64,000 nt of DNA from NCBI GenBank assembly GCA_009763385.1, contig CM019823.1:39800444-39864443 (forward strand), given 5' to 3'. The stretch comes from Coix lacryma-jobi var. lacryma-jobi. Lineage: Eukaryota; Streptophyta; Magnoliopsida; Poales; Poaceae. The translations under genes and the position numbers were made by a program. This document shows, one piece after another, positions 55,867-64,000 of this stretch. Numbering within the stretch: position 1 is the stretch's first letter; each line of letters begins with the position of its first letter. The notes under the pieces were generated by a model. That model worked only from the letters and a program-made list of their open reading frames with translations, made no database searches and had not been told where the DNA came from.

Positions 55867-58800
55867 TTACTCAAACAACTGTGGGTATGACTTTCTCAAA
55901 TCCTCTTCTCTTTCCCAAGTTGCCTCTGCTTCTGAATACCGATTCCACTGAACCTTACACATCTTTATTACTCTGCTCCTGGTAACTCTTTCAGCGGTCT
56001 CTAGAATTCTTGTTGGGTACTCATCATAAGTCAAATCTTCCTTAACTGTGAGCTCTTCCAACGGTATCTGCTCTTCGGGTACTCGCAGGCACTTTTTCAA
56101 CTGGGAGACATGAAACACATCATGCACTCCTGACAAGCTTTCAGGCAACTCTAACTGATATGCCACTTCGCCACGTCTTTCAAGAATTTTGAACGGTCCA
56201 ATATACCTAGGTGCGAGCTTTCCTTTCTTATTGAACCTTTTCACACCTCTCATCGGTGACACCTTTAGGTAGACATAATCACCTATTGCAAAAGATAGAT
56301 CTCGACGACGGTTGTTTGCATAACTCTTTTGCCGAGACTGAGCGGCTCTCAGGTTATCTCTGATTATCCTGACATGTTCCTCGGCGTTCCTCAACACATC
56401 AGGTCCAAACACTTGACTTTCACCTGTCTGATCCCAGAACAACGGTGTTCTACACGATCTTCCATACAAAGCTTCAAACGGTGCCATCTTTAGACTCTCC
56501 TGATAGCTATTGTTGTATGAGAACTCTGCATAACACAAATTCTTGTCCCAACTGGTGCCATATTGCAATGCACAAGCTCTCAACATGTCTTCCAGAATCT
56601 GATTGGTTCTTTCCGTCTGTCCATCAGTCTGTGGATGATAAGCAGTACTGAAGTTCAACCTTGTGCCTAATGATCGATGTATCATTTGCCAAAAGTGAGA
56701 GGTGAACTGAGTACCACGATCTGACACAATCTTTCGGGGCACTCCATGCAAACATACTATCCGTTCCATGTACAATTCCGCCAATCTAGCTCCCGTATAG
56801 GTAGTTTTAACTGGTATAAAGTGAGCAACTTTGGTCAATCGATCGACTATTACCCATATGGAGTCGTAACCTCTCTGAGTACGAGGTAACCCAACTATAA
56901 AGTCCATACCGACTTCTTCCCACTTCCATTCAGGTATCTTCATCGGTTGTAACAAACCGGCGGGTCTCTGGTGTTCTGCCTTCACTCTCTGACAGGTATC
57001 ACATAGAGCGACGTACTCGGCTACATCTCGCTTCAGTCCATCCCACCAATACTTTTTCTTCAGGTCAAGGTACATCTTAGTGCTTCCAGGATGAATGGAG
57101 TAAGCTGACTCATGTATTTCTCGCAGTATAGACTCACGTATCTCCTTGATTGCAGGTACACATAATCTATTTCCATGCCATAATGTGCCATCATCATCTA
57201 ACCGGAAACCTGACGCTTTGCCAAGAACAATATTATCGGCTATCTGCTTCAACTTCTCATCTGACATCTGACCCTTTCGTATCTCTTGCATCAATACCGG
57301 TTCAAGTTCTAACTCTATTCTGTTGATCACAATTCCCAAATTTAGATGTGCAAATTCAGCACACAACTCATCTGGCATAGAAGCAATTCTGACCTCATTG
57401 GCATGGCTCTTTCTACTCAAGGCATCTGCTACAACATTAGCCTTCCCGGGATGATAGTGTATTTCCAAATCATAATCCTTAATCAATTCCAACCATCTGC
57501 GTTGTCTCAAATTCAGATCAGACTGAGTGAAAATGTACTTCAAGCTCTTATGATCGGTATAGATGTCCGTCTTGTGACCCACTAGATAGTGTCTCCAAAT
57601 CTTCAATGCATGGACAACAGCTGCTAACTCTAAATCATGAGTGGGATAGTTCAGCTCATGCTTTCTCAACTGCCTTGATGCATATGCTACAACTCTGCCT
57701 TCTTGCATAAGAACACAACCCAAACCTTGACGAGATGCATCACAATAAATAGAGAAATCCTTACTCAGATCTGGCAGAATTAACACTGGAGCTGTAGTCA
57801 GACGTTTCTTCAACTCCTCGAAATTAGCTTGACACTTATCAGACCAAACAAACTTAGCATTCTTCTCTAGCAGAGCTGTCATTGGCTTAGCAAGTTTGGA
57901 GAATCCTTCAATGAACCTTCTATAGTAACCAGCCAATCCAAGGAAACTACGAATCTCAGTCACATCTGTTGGTGGATTCCAATTCAACACATCTTCAACC
58001 TTGCCCGGATCTACTGAGATGCCTCCATTAGAGATAACATGTCCAAGGAAAGAAACTTCCTTTAACCAAAACTCACACTTGCTGCGCTTGGCATACAACT
58101 TGTGCTCTCTGAGTTTTTGTAGCACTAACCTCAGGTGCTCAGCATGATCTTTCTTGTTCTTAGAGTATACTAGAATATCATCAATAAACACAACTACGAA
58201 CTTGTCGAGATATTCCATGAACACCTTGTTCATCAAATACATAAAGTAGGCAGGTGCATTGGTCAATCCAAATGACATGACTGTATACTCGTACAATCCA
58301 TACCTGGTAGTGAAAGCTGTCTTTGGAATATCAGATGCCCGAATCTTCAACTGATGGTAACCAGAACGCAGATCAATCTTAGAGAACACACATGCACCTT
58401 TTAGCTGATCAAACAGATCATCGATCCTTGGCAACGGGTACTTATTCTTAATAGTAACCTCATTAAGCGATCTGTAGTCAACACACATCCGTTGACCACC
58501 ATCCTTTTTGTCAACAAAGATAACAGGAGCTCCCCAAGGTGATGAACTAGGACGAATAAACCCTTTTTCTTGTAACTCTTTAATTTGTTTCTTAAGTTCA
58601 TCTAATTCAGGTACTCCCATCCTATATGGTCTTTTAGCTATGGGTGCAGTTCCAGGTAAAAGTTCTATAATAAATTCAATGTCGCGATCGGGTGGCATAC
58701 CTGGCAAATCATCGGGGAATACATCCGGGAACTCATCCACCACTAGATCTTCCGGGAAAACCTCTTCATTTATCTGGTTCACGGTTGCAGTCGGCGTTGG

Positions 58801-60213
58801 TTGTAGCACTACCTTCACACTGATCCTGTCTCCCTTAGCTGTGGTAACTGTCACAACTTTATCTTGACACTGTATATCTGTCTTACACCTCTTCATCCAG
58901 TCCATACCCAATATCAAATCAATGCCAGCTGTCCTCAGCACAATTGGGGATACTGAGAAATCTACCCCCCCTAAGGACACTTCTATAGGCATACACTGGA
59001 GCGTAGCTTGCAAACCTCCACCCGGTGAGGTAACCATTATAGGGGTTTTCATGAGACTAACAGGTAGATTATGCATTCTAACAAATGTATGAGATATGAA
59101 AGTATGCGATGCACCAGAATCGAAAAGAACTGTAGCAGGGATGGAACTGATGTTGAACGTACCAAGCATAATCTCTGGCGCTTCCTGCACGGTCTCTGCG
59201 GACACGTGATTCAACTTGCCGGAGTTAGGTGATGGATTCTGACGTCCCTTATTGTTCTGACTCTGTGGAGTCTGTTGATTCTGCTTCTTAGGACAATTGT
59301 AGGAGAGGTGACCAACCTCACCGCAGACAAAGCACTTGTTGGGTGTGTTAGGTGCACTATTCTTCATGGGGGTGTTGACGGGGGTACCTTGGCGTTGAGC
59401 ATGATTATTGTGCTGCTGCTGCTGCTGTGGACGCTGATTGTTTCCTTGCTGCTGATATGAAGGGCGTTGCGGTCCCTGGTTACGGTTCCACTGAGAAGTA
59501 GGTCCCTGATACCTCTGCTGGTTGCCCGGTGCAAAATTAGGACGAGGGCGGTTGTTACTACCAGAAGACTGACCTTGGAGCTTCCTCTTTCTAGCCTCCA
59601 TCTCCTTGCGCTTGTTGTCAACCACAATAGCACGGTTGACTAAGGTCTGGTAGCTGGCATACTCATTGGACATAAGCTGCAGTGCCAGTCCGTCATTCAG
59701 ACCCTTGAGAAAACGACGCTGCTTGTCGGCATCCTGAGCAATATCAGTGGGGGCATAGCGTGACAATTGAGCAAACTTGTCACGGTACTCAGCAACGGTC
59801 ATGGCTCCTTGGCGCAGAGATCTGAACTCTTCCTGCTTCAATTCAATCAGACCAGCAGGGATATGGTACGCTTTGAAGTTGGTCTTGAATTCCTCGAAGG
59901 TGACAGGTGGGGCATTGTTGGCTAGACCGAACTGAAATGATTCCCACCAATCCAGAGCAGCTCCTTGCAACTGACCAGAAGCATAGAGCACCTTCTCCTG
60001 GTCGTTGCATTGCGCGATGGTAAGCTGGCGTTCAATAGCACGATGCCAGTCATCAGCCTCCAGGGGATCAGCGGCATGAGAGAACACTGGCGGGTGACCC
60101 TTCAAAAACTCACCCCTCTTGTCCCTCACTTGCATCGGTGGTGCTCCTCCAACTGGCTGATGCTGCATATGTTGCATCATAGTTTGCATAAATTGGGCTT
60201 GGATGCCCATCAA
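55867..60213 (-). CDS. Chromovirus gag-pol polyprotein (N-terminus separated by a solo LTR)
   Basis: 1448 codons without a stop. In order: gag capsid about 30-200; CCHC zinc knuckle C294/C297/H302/C307; aspartic protease D365-S-G; reverse transcriptase with VFIDD at 675-679; RNase H with D825, E862 and D887; integrase HHCC zinc finger (H1034 or H1041, C1071, C1074); integrase core D1104, D1165, E1201; chromodomain at about 1398-1445. All key residues are present. It encodes the structural and replication enzymes of the retrotransposon, and the chromodomain is thought to steer integration toward heterochromatin. The apparent start at 60213 is not a true ATG. The real start is ATG 62707, 2.4 kb away across the inserted LTR, so this copy cannot produce a normal gag N-terminus without the insertion being bypassed. 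Confidence 0.92.
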   Translation of the reverse strand: MMGIQAQFMQTMMQHMQHQPVGGAPPMQVRDKRGEFLKGHPPVFSHAADPLEADDWHRAIERQLTIAQCNDQEKVLYASGQLQGAALDWWESFQFGLANNAPPVTFEEFKTNFKAYHIPAGLIELKQEEFRSLRQGAMTVAEYRDKFAQLSRYAPTDIAQDADKQRRFLKGLNDGLALQLMSNEYASYQTLVNRAIVVDNKRKEMEARKRKLQGQSSGSNNRPRPNFAPGNQQRYQGPTSQWNRNQGPQRPSYQQQGNNQRPQQQQQHNNHAQRQGTPVNTPMKNSAPNTPNKCFVCGEVGHLSYNCPKKQNQQTPQSQNNKGRQNPSPNSGKLNHVSAETVQEAPEIMLGTFNISSIPATVLFDSGASHTFISHTFVRMHNLPVSLMKTPIMVTSPGGGLQATLQCMPIEVSLGGVDFSVSPIVLRTAGIDLILGMDWMKRCKTDIQCQDKVVTVTTAKGDRISVKVVLQPTPTATVNQINEEVFPEDLVVDEFPDVFPDDLPGMPPDRDIEFIIELLPGTAPIAKRPYRMGVPELDELKKQIKELQEKGFIRPSSSPWGAPVIFVDKKDGGQRMCVDYRSLNEVTIKNKYPLPRIDDLFDQLKGACVFSKIDLRSGYHQLKIRASDIPKTAFTTRYGLYEYTVMSFGLTNAPAYFMYLMNKVFMEYLDKFVVVFIDDILVYSKNKKDHAEHLRLVLQKLREHKLYAKRSKCEFWLKEVSFLGHVISNGGISVDPGKVEDVLNWNPPTDVTEIRSFLGLAGYYRRFIEGFSKLAKPMTALLEKNAKFVWSDKCQANFEELKKRLTTAPVLILPDLSKDFSIYCDASRQGLGCVLMQEGRVVAYASRQLRKHELNYPTHDLELAAVVHALKIWRHYLVGHKTDIYTDHKSLKYIFTQSDLNLRQRRWLELIKDYDLEIHYHPGKANVVADALSRKSHANEVRIASMPDELCAEFAHLNLGIVINRIELELEPVLMQEIRKGQMSDEKLKQIADNIVLGKASGFRLDDDGTLWHGNRLCVPAIKEIRESILREIHESAYSIHPGSTKMYLDLKKKYWWDGLKRDVAEYVALCDTCQRVKAEHQRPAGLLQPMKIPEWKWEEVGMDFIVGLPRTQRGYDSIWVIVDRLTKVAHFIPVKTTYTGARLAELYMERIVCLHGVPRKIVSDRGTQFTSHFWQMIHRSLGTRLNFSTAYHPQTDGQTERTNQILEDMLRACALQYGTSWDKNLCYAEFSYNNSYQESLKMAPFEALYGRSCRTPLFWDQTGESQVFGPDVLRNAEEHVRIIRDNLRAAQSRQKSYANNRRRDLSFAIGDYVYLKVSPMRGVKRFNKKGKLAPRYIGPFKILERRGEVAYQLELPESLSGVHDVFHVSQLKKCLRVPEEQIPLEELTVKEDLTYDEYPTRILETAERVTRSRVIKMCKVQWNRYSEAEATWEREEDLRKSYPQLFE

Positions 60214-60255
60214 CTGCTGAATGTCAACTGGGGGTGGTGGTGGCGGGTTAACAGG

Positions 60256-62642
60256 TGAAAGGTCCTAGTTTGGTTTTGGTAATTGAGTGACAACTTAGGT
60301 GGACTAATATGTGTTTGAAGTAAATTACACAGGTGATTAGTCCATAGGTGATCATGTGTGAGCAACATATGCCATAGAGGAGAATTGGCTTGGAGGATGT
60401 TGCAATGCTCATGCATGAAGATGAAGAAGGAGCTTAATGCATATGTGACATGACATGTGGTCATATGGCTAAGATGAAGAAGATCAAGGCAAGACTTGGC
60501 TTGATGGACCGGTTGCGAAGGTGAAGGGAAAGTTGAGGCTTTGAAGCCGTTGGTACCGAGTGTCGGGAGGCTTAAGCAAGACTTGGCGCCGAAGGACCGA
60601 AGCGATGGTGAAGAGCAAGTGATGTCAAGATCGATGGACCATGGAGGCCATGTGATGATATGAAGTGGATCATATCATTTGAAGATAGGTTGGTGCATGT
60701 GTTGCATCAACACCGAAGGAGATGGAATGGAATGCGCAAGGCAAAGGTATATTTGTAGGGCATTTCATTTCACCGGTCATAGGTGTGTAGAGAAGATTAT
60801 GACCGGGTTTAGGATAGATGGCCGTACTATTAAGAGGAGCAAACTTGTTTGCATATCGGTCATCTAGTGCCACTTGAGCGATCTAACTTTGCGATGTTAC
60901 TAAGATCGAGTGGCGTGGTGAGAGCAAGTGAAAATCCTTTGAAAATTGTTTGTGAAAATGCTAACACACATGCACATGATGTTGTACACTTGTTGGTGTT
61001 AGCACATTTGCAAAGGAGGAGTTGTTGGAGTTGGTTTGGATCAAAACAGAGAAGAAAATGGAGTTTTCTGTGTGTTGTCGGTGGTACCGACCCTGGGTTG
61101 TCGGTGGTACCGCCCATAGGTGCTGCGTGCAGCCTTCTCTGTAATGGGGCGTTTTTGGCCTGGCGGTGGTACCGCTATTACCTCGGTACTACCGCCGGCG
61201 GTGGTACCGACCGGATGGTCGGTGGTACCGTGGCCCTGAGGAGTTTCGCGAGGCTCTCTGTAGTTTCTGAAAATGGCTTGCCGGTAGTACCGCCATTACC
61301 TCGGTACTACCGCCCACGGTGGTACCGACGCAAGGTCGGTAGTGGCTGGTTTTTCGCAGAGCTCTCTGGTCGCGGCGATTTTGGCCTGGCGGTAGTACCG
61401 CCATGACCTCGGTACTACCGACCTCGGAGGAACCGACCAGGGGTCGGTGGTTTGCCTAAATCTGCGCGATGTGAGGTAACGGCTAGTTTGACTAAGCCGG
61501 TAGTACCGCCCAGGAGGGGTCGGTACTACCGACCGGAGCGCAGAATGCCCAGTGAAGGGGCATAACGGCTAGTTGGCCATTGAGGCTATATATAGTCGTT
61601 GAGGCCGGCTTTGGGCCGGTGGCTGGAGCACTCCAAAGCCTTGGTGGCTTGTGTGGATGTGCTTGGGAGCCCTCTAACACACATATGCTTTAGTGCTCAT
61701 CTGATTGTGTGAGAGAGTGATCCTAGTGCGTTGCTTTGAGAGATAGCATCGAGTGGCACTAGGTGTTCGAGTTGCAAGCCGGTGGTGCTTATTACTCTTG
61801 GAGGTTGCCACCTCCTAGACGGCTTGGTGATCGAGTCTCCGTCGTGAAGCCCGCGTGAAGATTGTGCGTGGCTCCGGAGAAGGATTGTGAGGGGCATTGT
61901 GCTCGCCCCGCGGGGATCGCGAAGAGCAACTCTAGTGGATTGCGCGTGTCATTGAGTTACCCTCACTTGTGGGTGAGTTCTTGCGGTGCTCGAGTGTCGA
62001 GCTAGGTGTGGTGCCTATTAGCCGCCGAACTACCAAAGTGTGTGGTCGACACAACGGGGACTAGCTTGGTGGCAACCAAGTGAACCTCGGGGAAAAATCA
62101 CCGTGTCAACATTGTCTACTCTTCTCGGTGGTTTGCAATCTCCTTACACAAGCTTGTATTTACTTTCATACATATTGTGCTTGTGTAGCTATCTTGCTTG
62201 TGTAGCATAGAGTTGATCCCATGAGTGACTAGTTGACTTGTAGTCTTGCTAGTCACATTGCTTAGTTTGTGTAGCTAAGTTGAGCTCTCTAATTTGGCTT
62301 GTGTAGCCTTGTTATTGAGCATTGCTAGTGAGCTTAGGCTTCGCGCTTTTGCTTAGTGGCATGTGTAGGAGCTCCCCGGTTGTTTGAGTACTAGTTGCTT
62401 AGGTTTGTGTAACCTTGCAAGCTAGAATTGTTTAGGTGAGCTCTAGCTAGCCCGACACCTTATTTGCATTGTTTAGGATCTTTTGTAAGGTGTCATAGAG
62501 TATAGGTAGAGGGGTGTAGTCTTGGCTAGACCGATAGTTTTTAATTCCGCATTTGTTTCGGTTAGCCATTCTACTACGATTAAGTTTAAGTTTTTAAAAA
62601 GGACTATTCACCCCCCCTCTAGTCCGCCATCTCGACCCTTCA
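60256..62642 (+). repeat. Solo Sirevirus-type LTR inserted in gag
   Basis: It runs TGAAAGGTCCTAG to CGACCCTTCA, 2387 bp, with a perfect ACAGG duplication on both sides (60251-60255 and 62643-62647). CGGTACTACCG / GGTGGTACCGACC palindromes cluster at about 61075-61530. A TATA box, CTATATATAG, is near 61586. The 3' end carries TATTCACCCCCCCTCT, as in the LTR ending at 5986. No internal domain, so the full element has been lost by LTR-LTR recombination. Orientation is opposite to the host chromovirus. Confidence 0.93.
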
Positions 62643-62707
62643 ACAGGTGCTCCACGACCACGGCCACGTCCACGTCCACCTCCAACTCCACCTCCTCTGG
62701 CGGCCAT
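62643..62707 (-). pseudogene. Detached gag N-terminus of the chromovirus
   Basis: On the minus strand ATG 62707-62705 opens a Gly/Arg-rich peptide of about 21 codons (MAARGGGVGGGRGRGRGRGA) ending at the ACAGG duplication. Its phase agrees with the gag frame that resumes at 60250 if the solo LTR and one ACAGG are discounted. Confidence 0.75.
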
Positions 62708-63390
62708 CTGTGTTTCCAAACAGGGATCAAGGTTAGTGAACTTTTTAAGAAAAGATCACTTATATGAGAGGAAACAGGAGATCTGAAAATTTCTGGGCGA
62801 AATCCGGTAACAGCAGTACAGAAAAACAGTCATATACGGAGTTCCAGAAATCCAAACAGGGCGTGTGATACACGGTTGGAAAGATAACGAAATTATCTAC
62901 CACTTTTATTTAAGTGACTTTCCCAGATTCTGTCGTTAAGTTAGTCAAAAACAGAGAGCAAACAGATCTGTCCAGTGCTCAAAACTGCGCAGAAACTCTA
63001 ACTTGAAACAGCCATATCTCACAAACCATAACAGCTATTGAAGTGATTCCAGAGGCATTGGTTAGATATAGGAGTCTATTTTCCGTCATAAAGTTTTCAG
63101 CCATGTTGCACGATCAGAACTTGAGATATAACCAAAAGATCACAGGTTGCTCCAGAAAACAGCATAGGACAAGATGTAACTAACCCTTTTATTATTCATA
63201 AACGTTATGTCTAACTATGAGATTTGTAGACAAGCCCACAATATCTCAACACTCATTACAAAGATCCAAATCACACATAAACATAATAATAATCCAACTC
63301 ACACATAAAGAAGCACACTAGCACAAAGGTTAACTAGACTCGACAAACGTCTACTAAAATCGTCTTATTACATCGAAGGGTGACCTATGC
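62708..63390 (-). other. Spacer between the upstream ORF and gag
   Basis: Non-coding on the sense strand, AT-rich, with repeated ACAGATCTG/CCAGAAA-like motifs. It may include the splice or leader region serving gag. Confidence 0.35.
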
Positions 63391-64000
63391 CTATTTGTAG
63401 AGCGGTTCACGGAGCCTCTTGTACATAGGGGGTTGATTGAGAAGTTCCAAGAGCCCATCAATAGTGCTATAACATCTTTTGAGATCTTTTCCCATGGATA
63501 TCACCTGCCTTTCCAAGTCCGCGTTAGACCTTTCCCTGTCAAGGAGAAAATCTCGTGTGGCCTTCTCAGTTGGTGTTGCATTGGGGTCTTCTACCATGGC
63601 CTCCTTATTCTCACTGTTCCAATAGGGCAGATAGCGGTATGCATCATTCCTCATGTCTTCAATGCGACGACCCCGGAATGCTTTGTAGGCTTCAACTGCC
63701 ACGGCTTCCAAGGCTGACGCTAGAGTGGACCGTCGAGCTCTGTGGCCGATCACCATCTCATGCAGGTATAGGCCACTCTCTGGTTCTCGGACGGCGACAG
63801 TCACTCTTGCCTTCCAGTAGGTCCTTTCCATGGGATGACTGTACCTCCAATGGGTGTACTGTACGATGATGTTCTTGTCGGGGTAGTAGGCATCAAAAAG
63901 TCCCATCAGCCTGTGATGTGTGGGGCTCTGGGCAGTTGTAGGCGCTCCGACGAAATACCCGGAGTCCACGTCCCATCCCACCGGGAGCTCTTCATCGTCT
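63391..64000 (-). CDS. Extra sense ORF upstream of the chromovirus gag (5' end outside window)
   Basis: The frame is open from the window edge to the stop at 63391, at least 202 codons. The first visible residues are DDEELPVGWDVDSGYF, so a start near 63981 is not the true N-terminus. The visible part has a mixed alpha/beta look (HRLMGLFDAYY, YWKARVTVAVREPESGLYLH) and an Ala-rich helix (LASALEAVAVEAYKAFRG). A charged C-terminal helix (RDFLLDRERSNADLERQVIS) is coiled-coil-like. I recognise no family. Its strand, position and lack of stops link it to the retrotransposon. It is either an accessory retroelement protein or captured host sequence. Confidence 0.55.
   Translation of the reverse strand, partial: DDEELPVGWDVDSGYFVGAPTTAQSPTHHRLMGLFDAYYPDKNIIVQYTHWRYSHPMERTYWKARVTVAVREPESGLYLHEMVIGHRARRSTLASALEAVAVEAYKAFRGRRIEDMRNDAYRYLPYWNSENKEAMVEDPNATPTEKATRDFLLDRERSNADLERQVISMGKDLKRCYSTIDGLLELLNQPPMYKRLREPLYK

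Larger units (their letters stand above)
52642..64000 (-). mobile_element. Ty3/gypsy chromovirus (Tekay/Del type), 5' end outside window
   Basis: On the minus strand the order is ORF upstream of gag, gag-pol polyprotein with chromodomain, polypurine tract TTAAGGGGGGTAGAAT (55836-55821) and 3' LTR (55820-52642). The 5' LTR and primer-binding site lie to the right of the window. The C-terminal chromodomain puts it among chromoviruses. The Tekay/Del assignment rests on domain order and the LTR style. The uninterrupted coding frame suggests a young insertion, although a foreign solo LTR now sits in gag. Confidence 0.9.

Noticed and set aside
1..64000. CRISPR array, prophage or bacterial operon
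   Set aside because: The repeats present are LTR palindromes, subterminal arrays and minisatellites. Introns, TATA boxes and plant transposons show a plant nuclear genome.

Overview
The window looks like nuclear DNA of a grass, most likely a panicoid (sorghum, sugarcane, Miscanthus or maize group). That call rests on the repeat families: copia LTRs with clustered palindromes and a GGGGGAGATTG polypurine tract, CACTA elements with CTTTGCCGAGTG subterminal repeats, CTCCCTCCGT Stowaway MITEs, CTGTTTAGAT MITEs, GC-rich single-exon genes and RY-rich promoters. The species is an inference. There are no rRNA genes, no complete tRNA genes, no CRISPR arrays and no bacterial-type operons.

Layout. 1-5986: 3' part of a Sirevirus-like copia element, with a decayed env-like frame (four in-frame TAG codons) and its 3' LTR. 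5987-7387: older LTR debris. 7388-13502: hAT transposase pseudogene, split by a 2.6-kb CACTA element whose removal restores the reading frame. 14305-18232: CTGTTTAGAT-type MITEs, one of them split by a 3.16-kb Pong-like PIF/Harbinger element that keeps an intact Myb-like ORF1 but has lost most of its transposase. 18690-19815: LTR and CACTA-like fragments with a MITE. 21490-24371: solo LTR of a Ty3/gypsy family. 25255-25861: 303-bp tandem duplication containing an exon-like block.

26452-27842 holds a well-supported host gene, a secreted root-cap/LEA-related protein. 28164-30573 is a foldback element, a CACTA fragment, a Pack-MULE carrying the first exon of a peroxisomal ABC transporter (ABCD1/PXA1-like), and a Stowaway MITE. 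30919-31614 and 34998-35789 are two paralogous single-exon C2H2 zinc-finger (ZAT/STZ-type) repressor genes on the minus strand. With the root-cap gene they are the only convincing intact host genes.

36993-42000 is MITE and CACTA sequence plus a Helitron-like insertion. 42880-47100 joins a truncated LRR gene to a FAR1-type MULE transposase pseudogene. 48900-50035 is a diverged local duplication, and 50154-51975 is the 3' end of an L1-type LINE with two MITEs. 52642-64000 is a minus-strand chromovirus (Tekay/Del-type Ty3/gypsy) with an uninterrupted 1448-residue polyprotein, a chromodomain, an extra sense ORF upstream of gag, and a 2.4-kb solo Sirevirus-type LTR inside the gag 5' end.

The strongest calls are those where target-site duplications and reading-frame continuity agree. 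No wholly new system was found. The items most worth following up are the ORF upstream of the chromovirus gag, the ORF1-only Pong-like element, the Pack-MULE, and the env-like frame stopped only by TAG.
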